Shown here: in pieces, positions 55,264 to 64,000 of the stretch
How positions within the stretch are numbered: the stretch's first letter is position 1
Layout of the letters: every line of letters starts with the position of its first letter
Made by a program: the position numbers and the translations under genes
Assembly: GCA_029243245.1 (NCBI GenBank)
Contig: JAQWSK010000004.1
Location: 1 to 64,000, forward strand
Source: Flavobacteriaceae bacterium
GTDB taxonomy: Bacteria > Bacteroidota > Bacteroidia > Flavobacteriales > Flavobacteriaceae
Length of the DNA stretch: 64,000 nt
Direction of reading: 5' to 3'
Notes under the pieces: model-generated
The model's input: the letters and a program-made list of their open reading frames with translations, nothing else
What the model was told of the DNA's origin: nothing
Databases searched by the model: none

Positions 55264-57216
55264 TTATTCATAAGTCAGGCCATGACCATATTGGTATAGT
55301 GCATTTTTCAAATCAAAAGGAACATCTTCGTATTGCTCATAAACTGATTCCATTGAGGAAGGTAATTGTAATGGCAGTTTTCCAGTAGGAGAAAAATCAC
55401 CAAAAATAAGCTCAAAAATAATGTCGTCTGAAACATCAAAATCAGCTATCATAGCATGACTGGCATTATTAATTTCAGTAAGAATAGCTGGACGTTGAAG
55501 TGAAACAACCACTACGGTTGGTTTTGATTTAAAAATAGGTATTAATTCATCTAATTGTTTTTTAGTATAATCAAGACGCCCACCTTCTAACAGTTTTTGC
55601 ATTAAAGATTTTGCTTCTACTCCTTCTCCTTTTGGAGATTTGAGTTTAGCAATAATAATATCAGCTTTTTCAATAGAAGTAACTTTAAATTTTGTTTCGG
55701 AAATATTTTGAAATCCGTGAAGATAAATTTTAGTTTTTAGATCTAGCGGCAAAATATTATTTTTATTTTTTAGCAGAACTAGAGATTTTTTTTGAGCCTC
55801 TATTCCTTTTTTAATAGATTCTGGGTTGTTAAAAACAGCCAAGCCTTTTTCATCAAGGTAAGGAACATCAAAAAGACCTAATCTAAATTTTTCTCTCATA
55901 ATTCTACGAAGAGATTCGTCGATTCGCTCCTCTTTTATTTTTTTTGAATAAATAAGCTTAGATAACAGAACACTTAGTGATTCCCCTCCAATCAAATCAC
56001 CTCCAGCAGTGATTAGTCTTTCTAATCGCTCTTCAGTAGATAAATGCTCAACTCCATGCGCTGAAGCTGGTTTGAAAAGTTTTCCTAAAATTTTTATATC
56101 TGTTACAAGTCCCCAATCGGAGCAAATAATACCATCAAAGTTGTAACGTTCACGTAAAAGACCTGTAATTATTTCTTTATTATACGACCCCCCAACATCT
56201 TTTCCAGTAATTCCTTTAGCAATACTATAAAAAGGCATTACAGAGGCAACATTAACATCAAATGCAGCTTCAAAAGGAATTAAATGATGCTCAAAATTCC
56301 CACCTTTATATGATTGGTTTCCTGGGGGGAAATGAGTGTCTTTACCATCTTCTACAGGCCCTGATCCAGGGAAATGTTTTACCATTGCTGCCACAGAGTG
56401 TTTTCCAATAGAATCACCTTGTATTCCTCTAATATATGCGGCAGTAAGTCTTGCATTAGTTTTTGCGTCTTCTCCAAATGTACCATTGACTCTAGTCCAT
56501 CTTGGTTCGGTTGCAATATCTGCCATTGGACCCAAAGCCAATTTGATTCCTATTGCTTTATATTCTTGACGAACAATGTCTCCATGTTCTTTCACTAAAG
56601 AGGAGTCTCCTATAGCTCCAAAACCTAAAGCTGAAGGCCATTTTGAGAAATATGGAGTATATATTGATGTTCCGAATTCATTTTTAACTCCATGTCTTGG
56701 ATCAGACGCGATAGTAATAGGTATTCCCAAACGAGTTTTTTCCCCTATTTTTTGAATTGAATTATACCATTTCAACATAATTTCTTTTGGATGAGCAGCT
56801 CGAATATTAAAATGATTCATTTTTTTTACTAGTAACATTTTAGAAGATGATTCCATCAAGAAACTGAATGGATCAGAAAAAGAAGGAGCTTCCATTAGCC
56901 CTCCATCTTGATCTACACCAATCATGGTTATAAACATTGAACCTGCTTTTTCTTCAATTGTCATTTTTGAAATTAGATCATCTATTCTGTTATTGATAGT
57001 TTGATTTTTATCTTCATAAATATCTAATTTTCCATTCTTGTTTAAGTCTCTATATTTAATTCCATTTATGGATAAAAATGGAGCTTCTTCTCCCAGAAGA
57101 GTATAATTATTTCCCTTATCAATCAATCGAGTTATATAAAGTGATGAAAAACCAACAATAATAAGACCTATAAGTGATAAGAAGCTATACATCAAAATTT
57201 TAAAAATTTTTTTCAT
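55264..57216 (-). CDS. Glycoside hydrolase family 3 enzyme, exported
   Basis: I start at the ATG at 57216, which gives MKKIFKILMYSFLSLIGLII as signal or anchor; a longer frame begins at 57240. The 650-residue product has the GH3 barrel with GIPITIASDPRHGV, the VKHFPGSG motif with KH, and the nucleophile Asp in ICSDWG (about residue 367). The second domain, with LVLLKNKNNILPL, is complete through the end GHGLTYE. An EF-hand-like stretch, DLNKNGKLDIYEDKN, lies near residue 50. It would remove beta-linked glucose or similar sugars in the periplasm; the linkage is not determined. It is convergent with the BNR-protein gene. Confidence 0.9.
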   Translation of the reverse strand: MKKIFKILMYSFLSLIGLIIVGFSSLYITRLIDKGNNYTLLGEEAPFLSINGIKYRDLNKNGKLDIYEDKNQTINNRIDDLISKMTIEEKAGSMFITMIGVDQDGGLMEAPSFSDPFSFLMESSSKMLLVKKMNHFNIRAAHPKEIMLKWYNSIQKIGEKTRLGIPITIASDPRHGVKNEFGTSIYTPYFSKWPSALGFGAIGDSSLVKEHGDIVRQEYKAIGIKLALGPMADIATEPRWTRVNGTFGEDAKTNARLTAAYIRGIQGDSIGKHSVAAMVKHFPGSGPVEDGKDTHFPPGNQSYKGGNFEHHLIPFEAAFDVNVASVMPFYSIAKGITGKDVGGSYNKEIITGLLRERYNFDGIICSDWGLVTDIKILGKLFKPASAHGVEHLSTEERLERLITAGGDLIGGESLSVLLSKLIYSKKIKEERIDESLRRIMREKFRLGLFDVPYLDEKGLAVFNNPESIKKGIEAQKKSLVLLKNKNNILPLDLKTKIYLHGFQNISETKFKVTSIEKADIIIAKLKSPKGEGVEAKSLMQKLLEGGRLDYTKKQLDELIPIFKSKPTVVVVSLQRPAILTEINNASHAMIADFDVSDDIIFELIFGDFSPTGKLPLQLPSSMESVYEQYEDVPFDLKNALYQYGHGLTYE

Positions 57217-57333
57217 AGTTAAAGAATGTTTTGAAATCAATGATTGATCAATTACTTATTTTTTTATTAGAGTTTATCTATTTGTAAATGTAGGTAAGTA
57301 AATTTTACTAAATTTAGTATAAAACCAACTTAA

Positions 57334-58506
57334 ATGAAAAAAATATTAATCGTTTTTACGATAGTACTCATTTATTACCAATCATACGGACAAAAACCAA
57401 GAGCAAGAGATTTAGGTGTTCCGTTTAATGGTACTACTGGAATAAATAATGCTATAACCGATGTAAAAGGTGTTGAAGTAGGTTACAGTACTATTATTTC
57501 TGGAAGTGGTGAAAATATTATTCGAACAGGTCCAGTAAGAACAGGTGTAACAGCAATATTTCCGAGAGGGAAATCTAAAAAATTTAGTCCTGTATATGCT
57601 AATTGGTATAGTCTAAATGGTAATGGTGAAATGACAGGAACAACTTGGGTTACAGAATCAGGATTTCTTGAAACTCCAATTATGATTACCAATACAAATA
57701 GCGTTGGAGTCGTTAGAGACGCAGTTTTGAAGTGGTATGTAGATATAAATTGGTATAATGGTCAAGATTGGTGGTACACCTATCCAGTCGTTGCAGAAAC
57801 TTATGATGGATTCTTAAATGATATTTATGGTTTTCACGTAAAAGAAGAAAATGTCTTAGAAGCTATAAATAGTGCATCAAGTGGTAAAATTGCCGAGGGA
57901 AATGTTGGTGGAGGCACCGGAATGATGTGTTTAGGGTTTAAAGGTGGAACAGGAACTTCTTCAAGAATTGTAAAAGTTAAAGATTTAAATTATACGGTTG
58001 GTGTAATTGTTCAATCTAATTTTGGGAGTAAGAGAAACTTTACCGTTGCGGGTGTTCCAGTAGGTCTTGAGTTAAGAGATACTCTAAATTATGTATACAA
58101 AGCTGCTCCAAAATCAATAAGAAAAGAAGGAGACGGTTCTATTATTGTTGTAGTAGCCACAGATGCTCCATTTCTTCCGCATCAATTAAAGAGAATAGCA
58201 CAAAGAGTTCCTATAGGAATTGGAATAGTTGGAGGCAGAGGGAGTAATGGCTCAGGAGATATTTTTTTAGCTTTTTCAACAGCAAATGAAAGCGCTTTTA
58301 ATCGTGAAGAAACGTCAACGGTAGAAAATTTTTCGAATGATTTGATTACCCCATTCTTTGAAGCAACTGTTCAAGCTGTTGAAGAGGCAATTATAAATGC
58401 GATGGTTGCAGCAGAAACTATGGAAGGAATTAATGGAAATAAAGCATATGCTCTTCCGCACGATTTACTTGTTGAAACTTTGAAAAAATACAATCGAATC
58501 AAATAA
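57334..58506 (+). CDS. P1 family (DmpA-like) aminopeptidase/esterase, secreted
   Basis: The 390-residue product has a signal peptide (first 19 residues, ending SYG). It belongs to the DmpA family of self-cleaving hydrolases: RARDLGVPFNGTTGINNAITDVKGVEVGYST at the mature start, GFLETPIMITNTNSVG, EGNVGGGTGMMCLGFKGGTGTSSR, and the processing site Gly268-Ser269 in GDGSIIVVVATDAP. Cleavage there should release Ser269 as the nucleophile. It is likely to cut D- or beta-amino acid peptides or L-amino acid amides in the periplasm. Natural substrate unknown. It is flanked by genes of opposite strand. Confidence 0.9.
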   Translation: MKKILIVFTIVLIYYQSYGQKPRARDLGVPFNGTTGINNAITDVKGVEVGYSTIISGSGENIIRTGPVRTGVTAIFPRGKSKKFSPVYANWYSLNGNGEMTGTTWVTESGFLETPIMITNTNSVGVVRDAVLKWYVDINWYNGQDWWYTYPVVAETYDGFLNDIYGFHVKEENVLEAINSASSGKIAEGNVGGGTGMMCLGFKGGTGTSSRIVKVKDLNYTVGVIVQSNFGSKRNFTVAGVPVGLELRDTLNYVYKAAPKSIRKEGDGSIIVVVATDAPFLPHQLKRIAQRVPIGIGIVGGRGSNGSGDIFLAFSTANESAFNREETSTVENFSNDLITPFFEATVQAVEEAIINAMVAAETMEGINGNKAYALPHDLLVETLKKYNRIK

Positions 58507-58563
58507 CGCTAAGAATTTGAACAACTTTATATAAAAGTAATTCCAAGCCTCTATTTTAATTAT

Positions 58564-58596
58564 AAATACCCCCCTAAAATTAATTAGAGGGTATTT
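58564..58596. terminator. Possible terminator hairpin between convergent genes
   Basis: AAATACCC and its exact complement GGGTATTT enclose an AT-rich loop that can pair further (CCCTAA with TTAGAGGG, one mismatch). It lies between the P1 peptidase gene and the convergent unknown gene. No long T run follows on either strand, so termination strength is doubtful. Confidence 0.4.
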
Positions 58597-58610
58597 AGGG
58601 AGGTTTAATC

Positions 58611-59360
58611 TTAATTAGGTAATAATTCTTCTACAAGTTCAAGAGAAACCCTCTGTTCTCCAACAATCATTTCTAGGGATTCATCAAATAATTTAGTGTC
58701 AGTGTTCCAGCTATCCCAACCAAAAATTTCATTATAATCATCTTCCCAAGTGGAATCAAATTTAGGATTATTATGCTCAAAAGTATCAAAAGCTATGTAA
58801 GAAACGAACATATTTCTTTGACCTCCTGAAAAAAGTCTCAAAACTAATCTTCCAGCATCAGGCATTCTTTTAGCCATAATTTTACCTATTCTTGCCATAA
58901 ACGTACCAAAATGGTTTTGATGTGTAGGTTTTACTATATATGTGGTTTTTAAAAGATGCTTAAAAGGAGGATCATTTGGGTCAATGTTTACATCAGCCCA
59001 TTTCAGACGAACCCAAATTTGTTGACCACCCACAGGACTAGCATATGGAGCAACATTCTCAGCCCAATATTTCAATTCTTTTGAAGCATCTCTATCATAA
59101 CGTTTAGAGCTTTGGAAAGGCATAATTCTTTCGTACACTCCAGCATTTTCTCCAGTAGTAATCCTATAAGTAACAATTAGATTTTCTGGATTAGCATTAA
59201 ATTTCTTTGTTTTTATTGCAGCAGCTTGGATGAATTTTTGCTCATTTCCCTCTTTTGCTTTGTAATGGAATGTGTTCCAATATTCAGAATTAGGGTTCCT
59301 TTGTCCATAAGCTGAAAAGACAAATGAGATTAGAAAAGTAATTAAGAAAAGTTTTTTCAT
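58611..59360 (-). CDS. Secreted protein of unknown function
   Basis: The 249-residue product has a signal peptide (first 19 residues, ending AYG) and no family I recognise. The mature part appears to contain two related halves. One has YWNTFHYKAKEGNEQKFIQAA…VTYRITTGENAGVYERIMPF (about 27-83), and the other TTYIVKPTHQNHFGTFMARIG…VLRLFSGGQRNMFVSYIAFD (about 138-195). Each suggests a strand-helix-strand-strand ferredoxin-like unit of the dimeric alpha/beta-barrel kind. That fold call is an inference from pattern only. It lies 78 bases downstream of the sugar transporter gene on the same strand and may belong to that locus. Confidence 0.6.
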   Translation of the reverse strand: MKKLFLITFLISFVFSAYGQRNPNSEYWNTFHYKAKEGNEQKFIQAAAIKTKKFNANPENLIVTYRITTGENAGVYERIMPFQSSKRYDRDASKELKYWAENVAPYASPVGGQQIWVRLKWADVNIDPNDPPFKHLLKTTYIVKPTHQNHFGTFMARIGKIMAKRMPDAGRLVLRLFSGGQRNMFVSYIAFDTFEHNNPKFDSTWEDDYNEIFGWDSWNTDTKLFDESLEMIVGEQRVSLELVEELLPN

Positions 59361-59437
59361 TTCATTTTGTTTTATGGTTTAAGAAATCAATATAATAATT
59401 TAATTGCAAAAAACAATTTAATTATATTAGCTTTTAG

Positions 59438-60805
59438 TTATTTAGATTGGTAGCTTATAGCCGCTTTATCTGTAATTAAAAAATTACACAAGCCTGAAAT
59501 AATTAGACTAAATCCAGCAACAAGCATCGCGTTAATGGCTTTTGGCCCTAATAAATTAGATAAAAAGTTAATAAATCCTAAGGCAGCTATGATTTGAGGA
59601 ATTACAATAAACATATTGAATATACCCATAAACAGTCCCATCTTATCAGGATTTACAGTACTTGAAAGCATAGCATAAGGCATTGATAAAATACTCCCCC
59701 ATGCAAATCCTATAAGAATGAAACAATATTTTAAACTTTCTGGTGTGGCATAGTACATCGTTAAAAAGCCAACACCCCCGAGAATTAAAGAAGTCATATG
59801 AAGATATTTTCTATTGATCGTTTTCTTGGAAGTGTAAAATGTGAGCAACAATGCAAATACCATTGAAGACAAGCCATAAACACCCATAGCAGAGCCTACT
59901 AAATTTGAAGATTGTTGAAAAGCAGAATTTGCTATATCAAAGGACTCTATGTCTTTTGAAGATTGCATGTCATAGATTTCTTCGATTGGAGCTGAACTTT
60001 TAAAAACGTGTTCTGTCAATGCAGGATTTGCCATACTCCACATTGTGAAAAATGCAAACCAAGAGAAAAATTGAATCACTCCAAGTTTTTTCATAGTCAA
60101 AGGCATTTTACCTATATTTTCTAAAATATCTTTAACAAATCTACTTTTTTGGTTTCTTTCTTTTTCAAAAGCTTCCATATCTTCTGGGGGATATTCTGAG
60201 GTTGTTAGGATTGTAAAAAGAATACTTGCAAAAAATACAAAAGCCCCAATGGCAAATGCCACTTTAACAGACATTGGTACGATTCCTGAAGCTGCTGAGT
60301 TTGAAACACCCAATTGAGTCACTATCCATGGGAGGTTACTTGCAATCCAGGTTCCTATCCCAATAATTAAGGTCTGAACTACAAATCCGTAGGAGCGCTG
60401 CGATTCAGGGAGCTTGTCGGCAACTAAAGCTCTAAAGGGTTCCATTGAAATATTTATGGAAGCATCTAAGACCCATAAAAAACCTACCGCTACCCATAAT
60501 ACTGGAGAATGTGGCACAAAAAACAAAACAATAGAGCTTAATATAGCTCCTATTAAAAAATAAGGCTTTCTTCGCCCTAAAGTAGGGTACCAAGTTCTGT
60601 CACTCATATAGCCTATTATAGGTTGTACGAGTAATCCGGTTAAAGGCGCTGCAATCCACAAAAGTGGAATAGCTTCTTTATCAGCACCTAATGTTTGAAA
60701 AATTCGAGACATGAAGCCTCCTTGTAAAGCAAAACCGAATTGAATTCCAAGAAATCCGAAACTCATATTCCAGATACTCCAGAATCCAAGAAGTTGTTTT
60801 TTCAT
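59438..60805 (-). CDS. MFS sugar transporter, SLC45/GPH-like
   Basis: The 455-residue product has about twelve transmembrane segments. The start GFWSIWNMSFGFLGIQFGFALQ and the loop GYMSDRTWYPTLGRRKPYFLIGA between helices 2 and 3 are typical of the glycoside-pentoside-hexuronide/SLC45 branch, which carries sucrose, maltose and other glycosides with protons or sodium. The start codon overlaps the stop of the esterase gene (ATGA), so they are translated from one message. The neighbours suggest uptake of the sugar or glycoside released in the periplasm; the substrate is inferred, not shown. Confidence 0.88.
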   Translation of the reverse strand: MKKQLLGFWSIWNMSFGFLGIQFGFALQGGFMSRIFQTLGADKEAIPLLWIAAPLTGLLVQPIIGYMSDRTWYPTLGRRKPYFLIGAILSSIVLFFVPHSPVLWVAVGFLWVLDASINISMEPFRALVADKLPESQRSYGFVVQTLIIGIGTWIASNLPWIVTQLGVSNSAASGIVPMSVKVAFAIGAFVFFASILFTILTTSEYPPEDMEAFEKERNQKSRFVKDILENIGKMPLTMKKLGVIQFFSWFAFFTMWSMANPALTEHVFKSSAPIEEIYDMQSSKDIESFDIANSAFQQSSNLVGSAMGVYGLSSMVFALLLTFYTSKKTINRKYLHMTSLILGGVGFLTMYYATPESLKYCFILIGFAWGSILSMPYAMLSSTVNPDKMGLFMGIFNMFIVIPQIIAALGFINFLSNLLGPKAINAMLVAGFSLIISGLCNFLITDKAAISYQSK

Positions 60806-61740
60806 AAAGTAGGTAATATATTTCTTTCAATCATCCAACGCTCAACTATATTAGGCCAATTTTTAAACGAGCCTTCGTAGTTCTTAGCAAGGCCTAAACC
60901 ATGAGGACCACCCTCCCATATATGAAGTGCTGCAGGGATTTTAAATTTTCGTAGTGCTAAATAATATTTAATGCTATTTTCCGCAGGAACACCATCATCT
61001 TCATCTGTATGAATTAAAATTGCAGGAGGGGTGTCTTGTCTAACTTGTAATTCATTAGAAAAATAATTTATAGATTCAACAGAAGGTATTTCGCCCAATA
61101 AATTTTTTCTTGTTCCCATATGTGTATATGGAGAATTTTGCATAGTAATTACGGGATAAACTAAAACTGAAAAATCGGGCCTACTACTAAATTTTTCTAT
61201 TTTTAATTCCGAAAGATCCAAGCCATTATCATGGTGAGTAGATAAAGTTGAGGCTAAATGGCCTCCAGCTGAAAATCCTAAAACACCAATTTTATCAGGA
61301 TCAAGACCCCATTTTTCTGCATTTGCCCTAATGATCCGAATAGATCTCTGAGCATCCATTAATGCAACCTTACTTCTACAATTCTGAGATTCCCAGTGGG
61401 GTACTCTATGTTTTAATACAAAAGCTGATATACCCATGCGATTTAACCATTTGGCAACATCAACACCCTCTTTATCGAACCAAAGCCCCCAATAGCCTCC
61501 TCCTGGAATAACAAGTACTGCAGCTTTATCTATAGTTTTTGTGGGTTTAATAGAAGGATAGTACCATATCTCAGGATCGCTTACTTTTTTAAAAATTCTA
61601 CCGTCTGCATCATAATCAGTTTCTGCAATTAAGTTATTTCCACATTTAACTCCCTCAGGATAAAGAGGAATTGTATTTTTTTGTGCATTAACAAAAATCA
61701 CTCCTACAAAGTAAATTCTCAGTAAAAAAAAATATTTCAT
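60802..61740 (-). CDS. Secreted alpha/beta hydrolase, carbohydrate-esterase-like
   Basis: I start at the ATG at 61740: it gives a signal peptide (MKYFFLLRIYFVGVIFVNAQ), and a longer frame from 61764 would run into the promoter -7 box. The 312-residue product shows VLVIPGGGYWGLWFDKEGVDVA with the oxyanion GGGY, the nucleophile elbow GFSAGGHLAS (about 150), Asp in HTDEDDGVP (about 250) and His in GGPHGLG (about 283). This is the pattern of secreted Bacteroidota esterases next to carbohydrate genes (acetyl-xylan esterase-like, endo-1,4-beta-xylanase-like names). It overlaps the transporter gene by 4 bases. Confidence 0.87.
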   Translation of the reverse strand: MKYFFLLRIYFVGVIFVNAQKNTIPLYPEGVKCGNNLIAETDYDADGRIFKKVSDPEIWYYPSIKPTKTIDKAAVLVIPGGGYWGLWFDKEGVDVAKWLNRMGISAFVLKHRVPHWESQNCRSKVALMDAQRSIRIIRANAEKWGLDPDKIGVLGFSAGGHLASTLSTHHDNGLDLSELKIEKFSSRPDFSVLVYPVITMQNSPYTHMGTRKNLLGEIPSVESINYFSNELQVRQDTPPAILIHTDEDDGVPAENSIKYYLALRKFKIPAALHIWEGGPHGLGLAKNYEGSFKNWPNIVERWMIERNILPTL

Positions 61741-61761
61741 CTTTCTGAATTTAACGAGATT

Positions 61762-61789
61762 CAAAAGTAAGTAAAATATAATTTAGCAA
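61762..61789 (-). promoter_or_regulatory. Bacteroidota-type promoter of the esterase-transporter operon
   Basis: On the minus strand TTG, 17 bases and TACTTTTG match the consensus. The -7 box ends 21 bases before the ATG at 61740, and this fixes that start over the longer frame. Confidence 0.58.
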
Positions 61790-61889
61790 TTGGAAGATTG
61801 CAAAGAGGTTCTTTAAAGTCTAATATGCAGGTAAGTTTATGTAAAAGAGAGTGTAAAATAGAAAAATCTAAAACAAAAAAAGTTTATGT

Positions 61890-62804
61890 TTATGATTGAT
61901 CTACACTTCTGTATGCTTCAATTATATTAAGTTCCCCAACTTTTCCTTCTTTAGAATTTCCATGCTCCATTCCTAAAATACCGTTGTACCCTTTTTTATA
62001 TATGTATTTAAAGATGTTTTTATAATTGATCTCACCTGTAGTAGGTTCTTTTCGTCCAGGATTGTCTCCAATTTGGAAGTAGCCAATTTCATTCCAGCAT
62101 TTTTCTATGTTTGGGATTAAGTTTCCTTCTTGAATTTGCTGATGATAAATATCAAAAAGAATTTTACATGATGGAGAATCAACTGATTTACATATTTCAT
62201 ATGCCTGAGGACTATCAGTCAAAAATAAGCCAGGATGATCTCTAAAGTTTAAAGGCTCCAATACCATTACAATTCCATGCGGTTCTAATAATTCAGCAGC
62301 TTGTTTTAAACTCTCAATAACATGTGCTGTTTGATAAGCCATATTTTGACGTAAATCAACATGTCCTGGAACAACAGTTACCCATTTGGCATTAACTCGC
62401 TTTGCAATAGGAATAGCTTTTTTGATATAGTCCAAAAACTCTTCACGCAATACCTTATCACCACTTGCTATATTTGGCTTTTGCCAATAGATTTTATGAG
62501 CAACAAAAACACCCATTTTCAAATTACGCTTGGTCATGGTTTGAGCCATTTTTTTCTGTAATACAACATCTCTATTTCGCATATCATTATCCTCAAAAGC
62601 TCTAAAACCTTGATCTGCCATAAAGTTTAGTTGATCAATAGGATCATTGCCTGCATGATAACGAAACATACCCAAGTGTGGGGCATAATTTAACTTAAAT
62701 GGTTTTTTTAAAATACTTTGATTAGTATTTGCAAAAGCAGACTTTCCTGATAGTACTCCTAAACTTGAAATACCGACTAATTGTGAAAAACTTCTTCGAT
62801 TCAT
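61890..62804 (-). CDS. Tat-exported TIM-barrel protein, hydroxypyruvate isomerase/sugar epimerase family
   Basis: The 304-residue product starts MNRRSFSQLVGISSLGVLSG, a twin-arginine signal with cleavage near SAFA. The rest is an xylose-isomerase-like TIM barrel: NYAPHLGMFRYHAGNDPIDQLNFMADQGFRAFED, VVPGHVDLRQNMAYQ, GIVMVLEPLN with Glu, KILFDIYHQQIQEGN with Asp-His, and YFQIGDNPGRKEP with a late metal-site-like Asp and EHG at the end. Metal residues (E, D-H, H, E) appear to be in place. Named families are hydroxypyruvate isomerase or sugar phosphate isomerase/epimerase, but export argues against a phosphosugar substrate. It starts 1 base after the oxidoreductase gene stops. Confidence 0.85.
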   Translation of the reverse strand: MNRRSFSQLVGISSLGVLSGKSAFANTNQSILKKPFKLNYAPHLGMFRYHAGNDPIDQLNFMADQGFRAFEDNDMRNRDVVLQKKMAQTMTKRNLKMGVFVAHKIYWQKPNIASGDKVLREEFLDYIKKAIPIAKRVNAKWVTVVPGHVDLRQNMAYQTAHVIESLKQAAELLEPHGIVMVLEPLNFRDHPGLFLTDSPQAYEICKSVDSPSCKILFDIYHQQIQEGNLIPNIEKCWNEIGYFQIGDNPGRKEPTTGEINYKNIFKYIYKKGYNGILGMEHGNSKEGKVGELNIIEAYRSVDQS

Positions 62805-62805
62805 C

Positions 62806-64000
62806 TTAAATAAATTTTGTTTTTCCTGGAGTTGGGATAGAATAGTTTCCGTTTGAATCTGGAATTGATGGAGGCGTACTATCCCATGTTAAGGATTCTG
62901 GCATTAAATGCAATTGAGAATTTAAAGCCTCTTCAAAGGTGATTTTCTTACCAGTATAAGTAGCCATTCTTCCTAAAATAGCGGAAAGTGTACTTTTGGC
63001 ACCATTTTCAGTATCTGAAATTACACCTCCACTGCGAATTGAAGAAAATAATTTATCATGTTCTACTTGATATGGGTTGGGATCTTCACCCCACTTTATA
63101 GGATAGCTAAATTGGTGGTTACCTTCTAAATCTTTAATCACCCCATTGCCAAGTGTAATACTCCCCTTAGTCCCTTGAAAAACTTCATCCACTCGACTCA
63201 TTGTTCCTGGTATATGGCGACACTGACTTGAGATAACTGCACCATTTGCATAAGTAAATTCAACAAAATGATGATCAAATATTTCACCGTGATCTTTTCC
63301 ATTTCGTACTTGACGTCCACCCATTCCCTGAGCCGATAATGGATAATCACCAATAAACCAGTTTGCTACATCGATATTGTGAATGTGTTGCTCCAAAATA
63401 TGATCACCACATAGCCAATTGAAATAGTACCAGTTTCGCATTTGATATTCTAACTCTGATTGACCAGCCTTACGTTTTTTTACCCAAACACCAGCGTCGT
63501 TCCAGTAAACTTGACCGCTTCTAATTTGCCCTATAACTCCATTGTCAATCCGTTTTTTCAAGTCAATATATTTGGATTGATAGTGGCGCTGAAGACCAAC
63601 AACTACATTGAGTTTTTTTGCTTTAGCAATTTTAGCCATTTCCAATACTTTTCGAACGCCTACAGGGTCAGTGGCTACTGGCTTTTCCATAAACACATGC
63701 TTATCGTTTGTAATCGCATATTCAAAATGGTATGGACGAAAACCAGGCGGAGTAGTTAAAATAACCACATCCGCTAAGTCAATAGCTTTCTTATAAGCAT
63801 CAAAACCATCAAAACGATTCTTTTCTTTGACATCTATTTTTTTGTCTTCACCAAAATGTTCTTGGATTCCTTTTAAACTTTTTTCAATTCTATCATGAAA
63901 AGCATCTGCCATGGCTACAAGTTCAACATCAGGATCGGCAGTTAATGCCTGAACAGTTGCTCCCGAGCCACGTCCACCACAGCCAACTAGTGCAAGTTTC
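62806..64000 (-). CDS. Gfo/Idh/MocA family oxidoreductase, N-terminus outside window
   Basis: On the minus strand the frame is open to the right edge, and the residues upstream of the first Met at 63912 are KLALVGCGGRGSGA, the Rossmann NAD(P) loop. So the gene starts beyond the window, probably with a Tat signal as in similar proteins, though that is not seen. The visible 398 codons include MEKPVATDPVG with the EKP triad Lys, DHILEQHIHNIDVANWF, and a C-terminal beta-sheet domain ending in PTPGKTKFI. It would oxidise or reduce a sugar or glycoside with bound NAD(P). It stands first of a pair with the exported TIM-barrel gene 1 base downstream. Confidence 0.9.
   Translation of the reverse strand, partial: KLALVGCGGRGSGATVQALTADPDVELVAMADAFHDRIEKSLKGIQEHFGEDKKIDVKEKNRFDGFDAYKKAIDLADVVILTTPPGFRPYHFEYAITNDKHVFMEKPVATDPVGVRKVLEMAKIAKAKKLNVVVGLQRHYQSKYIDLKKRIDNGVIGQIRSGQVYWNDAGVWVKKRKAGQSELEYQMRNWYYFNWLCGDHILEQHIHNIDVANWFIGDYPLSAQGMGGRQVRNGKDHGEIFDHHFVEFTYANGAVISSQCRHIPGTMSRVDEVFQGTKGSITLGNGVIKDLEGNHQFSYPIKWGEDPNPYQVEHDKLFSSIRSGGVISDTENGAKSTLSAILGRMATYTGKKITFEEALNSQLHLMPESLTWDSTPPSIPDSNGNYSIPTPGKTKFI

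Overview
The window reads as a marine-type Bacteroidota chromosome, most likely class Flavobacteriia. The evidence is the AT-rich sequence, the absence of Shine-Dalgarno motifs, promoters of the form TTG-N17-21-TAnnTTTG, a type IX secretion (T9SS) type B substrate followed by a PorP/SprF protein, and Flavobacteriia-typical families (DUF4199, DUF6495, short CarB, type B L31). Genes are tightly packed and no gene-free stretch exceeds 300 bases. I saw no tRNA, rRNA, CRISPR array, insertion sequence or phage.

Bases 1-16548 hold the 3' part (over 5,170 codons) of a giant secreted surface protein with a T9SS type B C-terminus, plus its PorP/SprF partner. The giant protein is the most unusual part of the window. 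About 20 copies of one 75-100 residue module are inserted into repeats of at least three other families (Ig-like, PKD-like, SprB-like), mostly at a fixed site in each. In one place a module appears to be inserted inside another module.

Bases 16545-32965 are almost all minus strand: an M28 peptidase, a membrane protein, a MarR / acyl-CoA dehydrogenase / acyl-CoA ligase fatty-acid block with a clear palindromic operator, purL, an RsmB-like methyltransferase, an MsbA-like ABC exporter, a phosphosugar mutase, a family 2 glycosyltransferase and a DUF4199 protein.

Bases 33035-51756 are housekeeping: L31, the tRNA methylthiotransferase MtaB, a small GNAT protein, an alpha/beta hydrolase, L34, CarB, an S41 lipoprotein peptidase, PurB, a CarboxypepD_reg protein, RdgB, RlmH, YihY, PriA, the S6-S18-L9 operon, a DUF6495 protein, HisS and a fatty acid hydroxylase-family membrane enzyme.

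Bases 51880-64000 turn to extracellular and envelope metabolism: a large BNR/VPS10-like secreted protein, a family 3 glycoside hydrolase, a DmpA-type P1 peptidase, an unrecognised secreted protein, and a minus-strand block (Gfo/Idh/MocA oxidoreductase, Tat-exported TIM-barrel isomerase-like protein, secreted esterase, SLC45/GPH-like sugar transporter) that looks like a carbohydrate-use locus and runs off the right edge.
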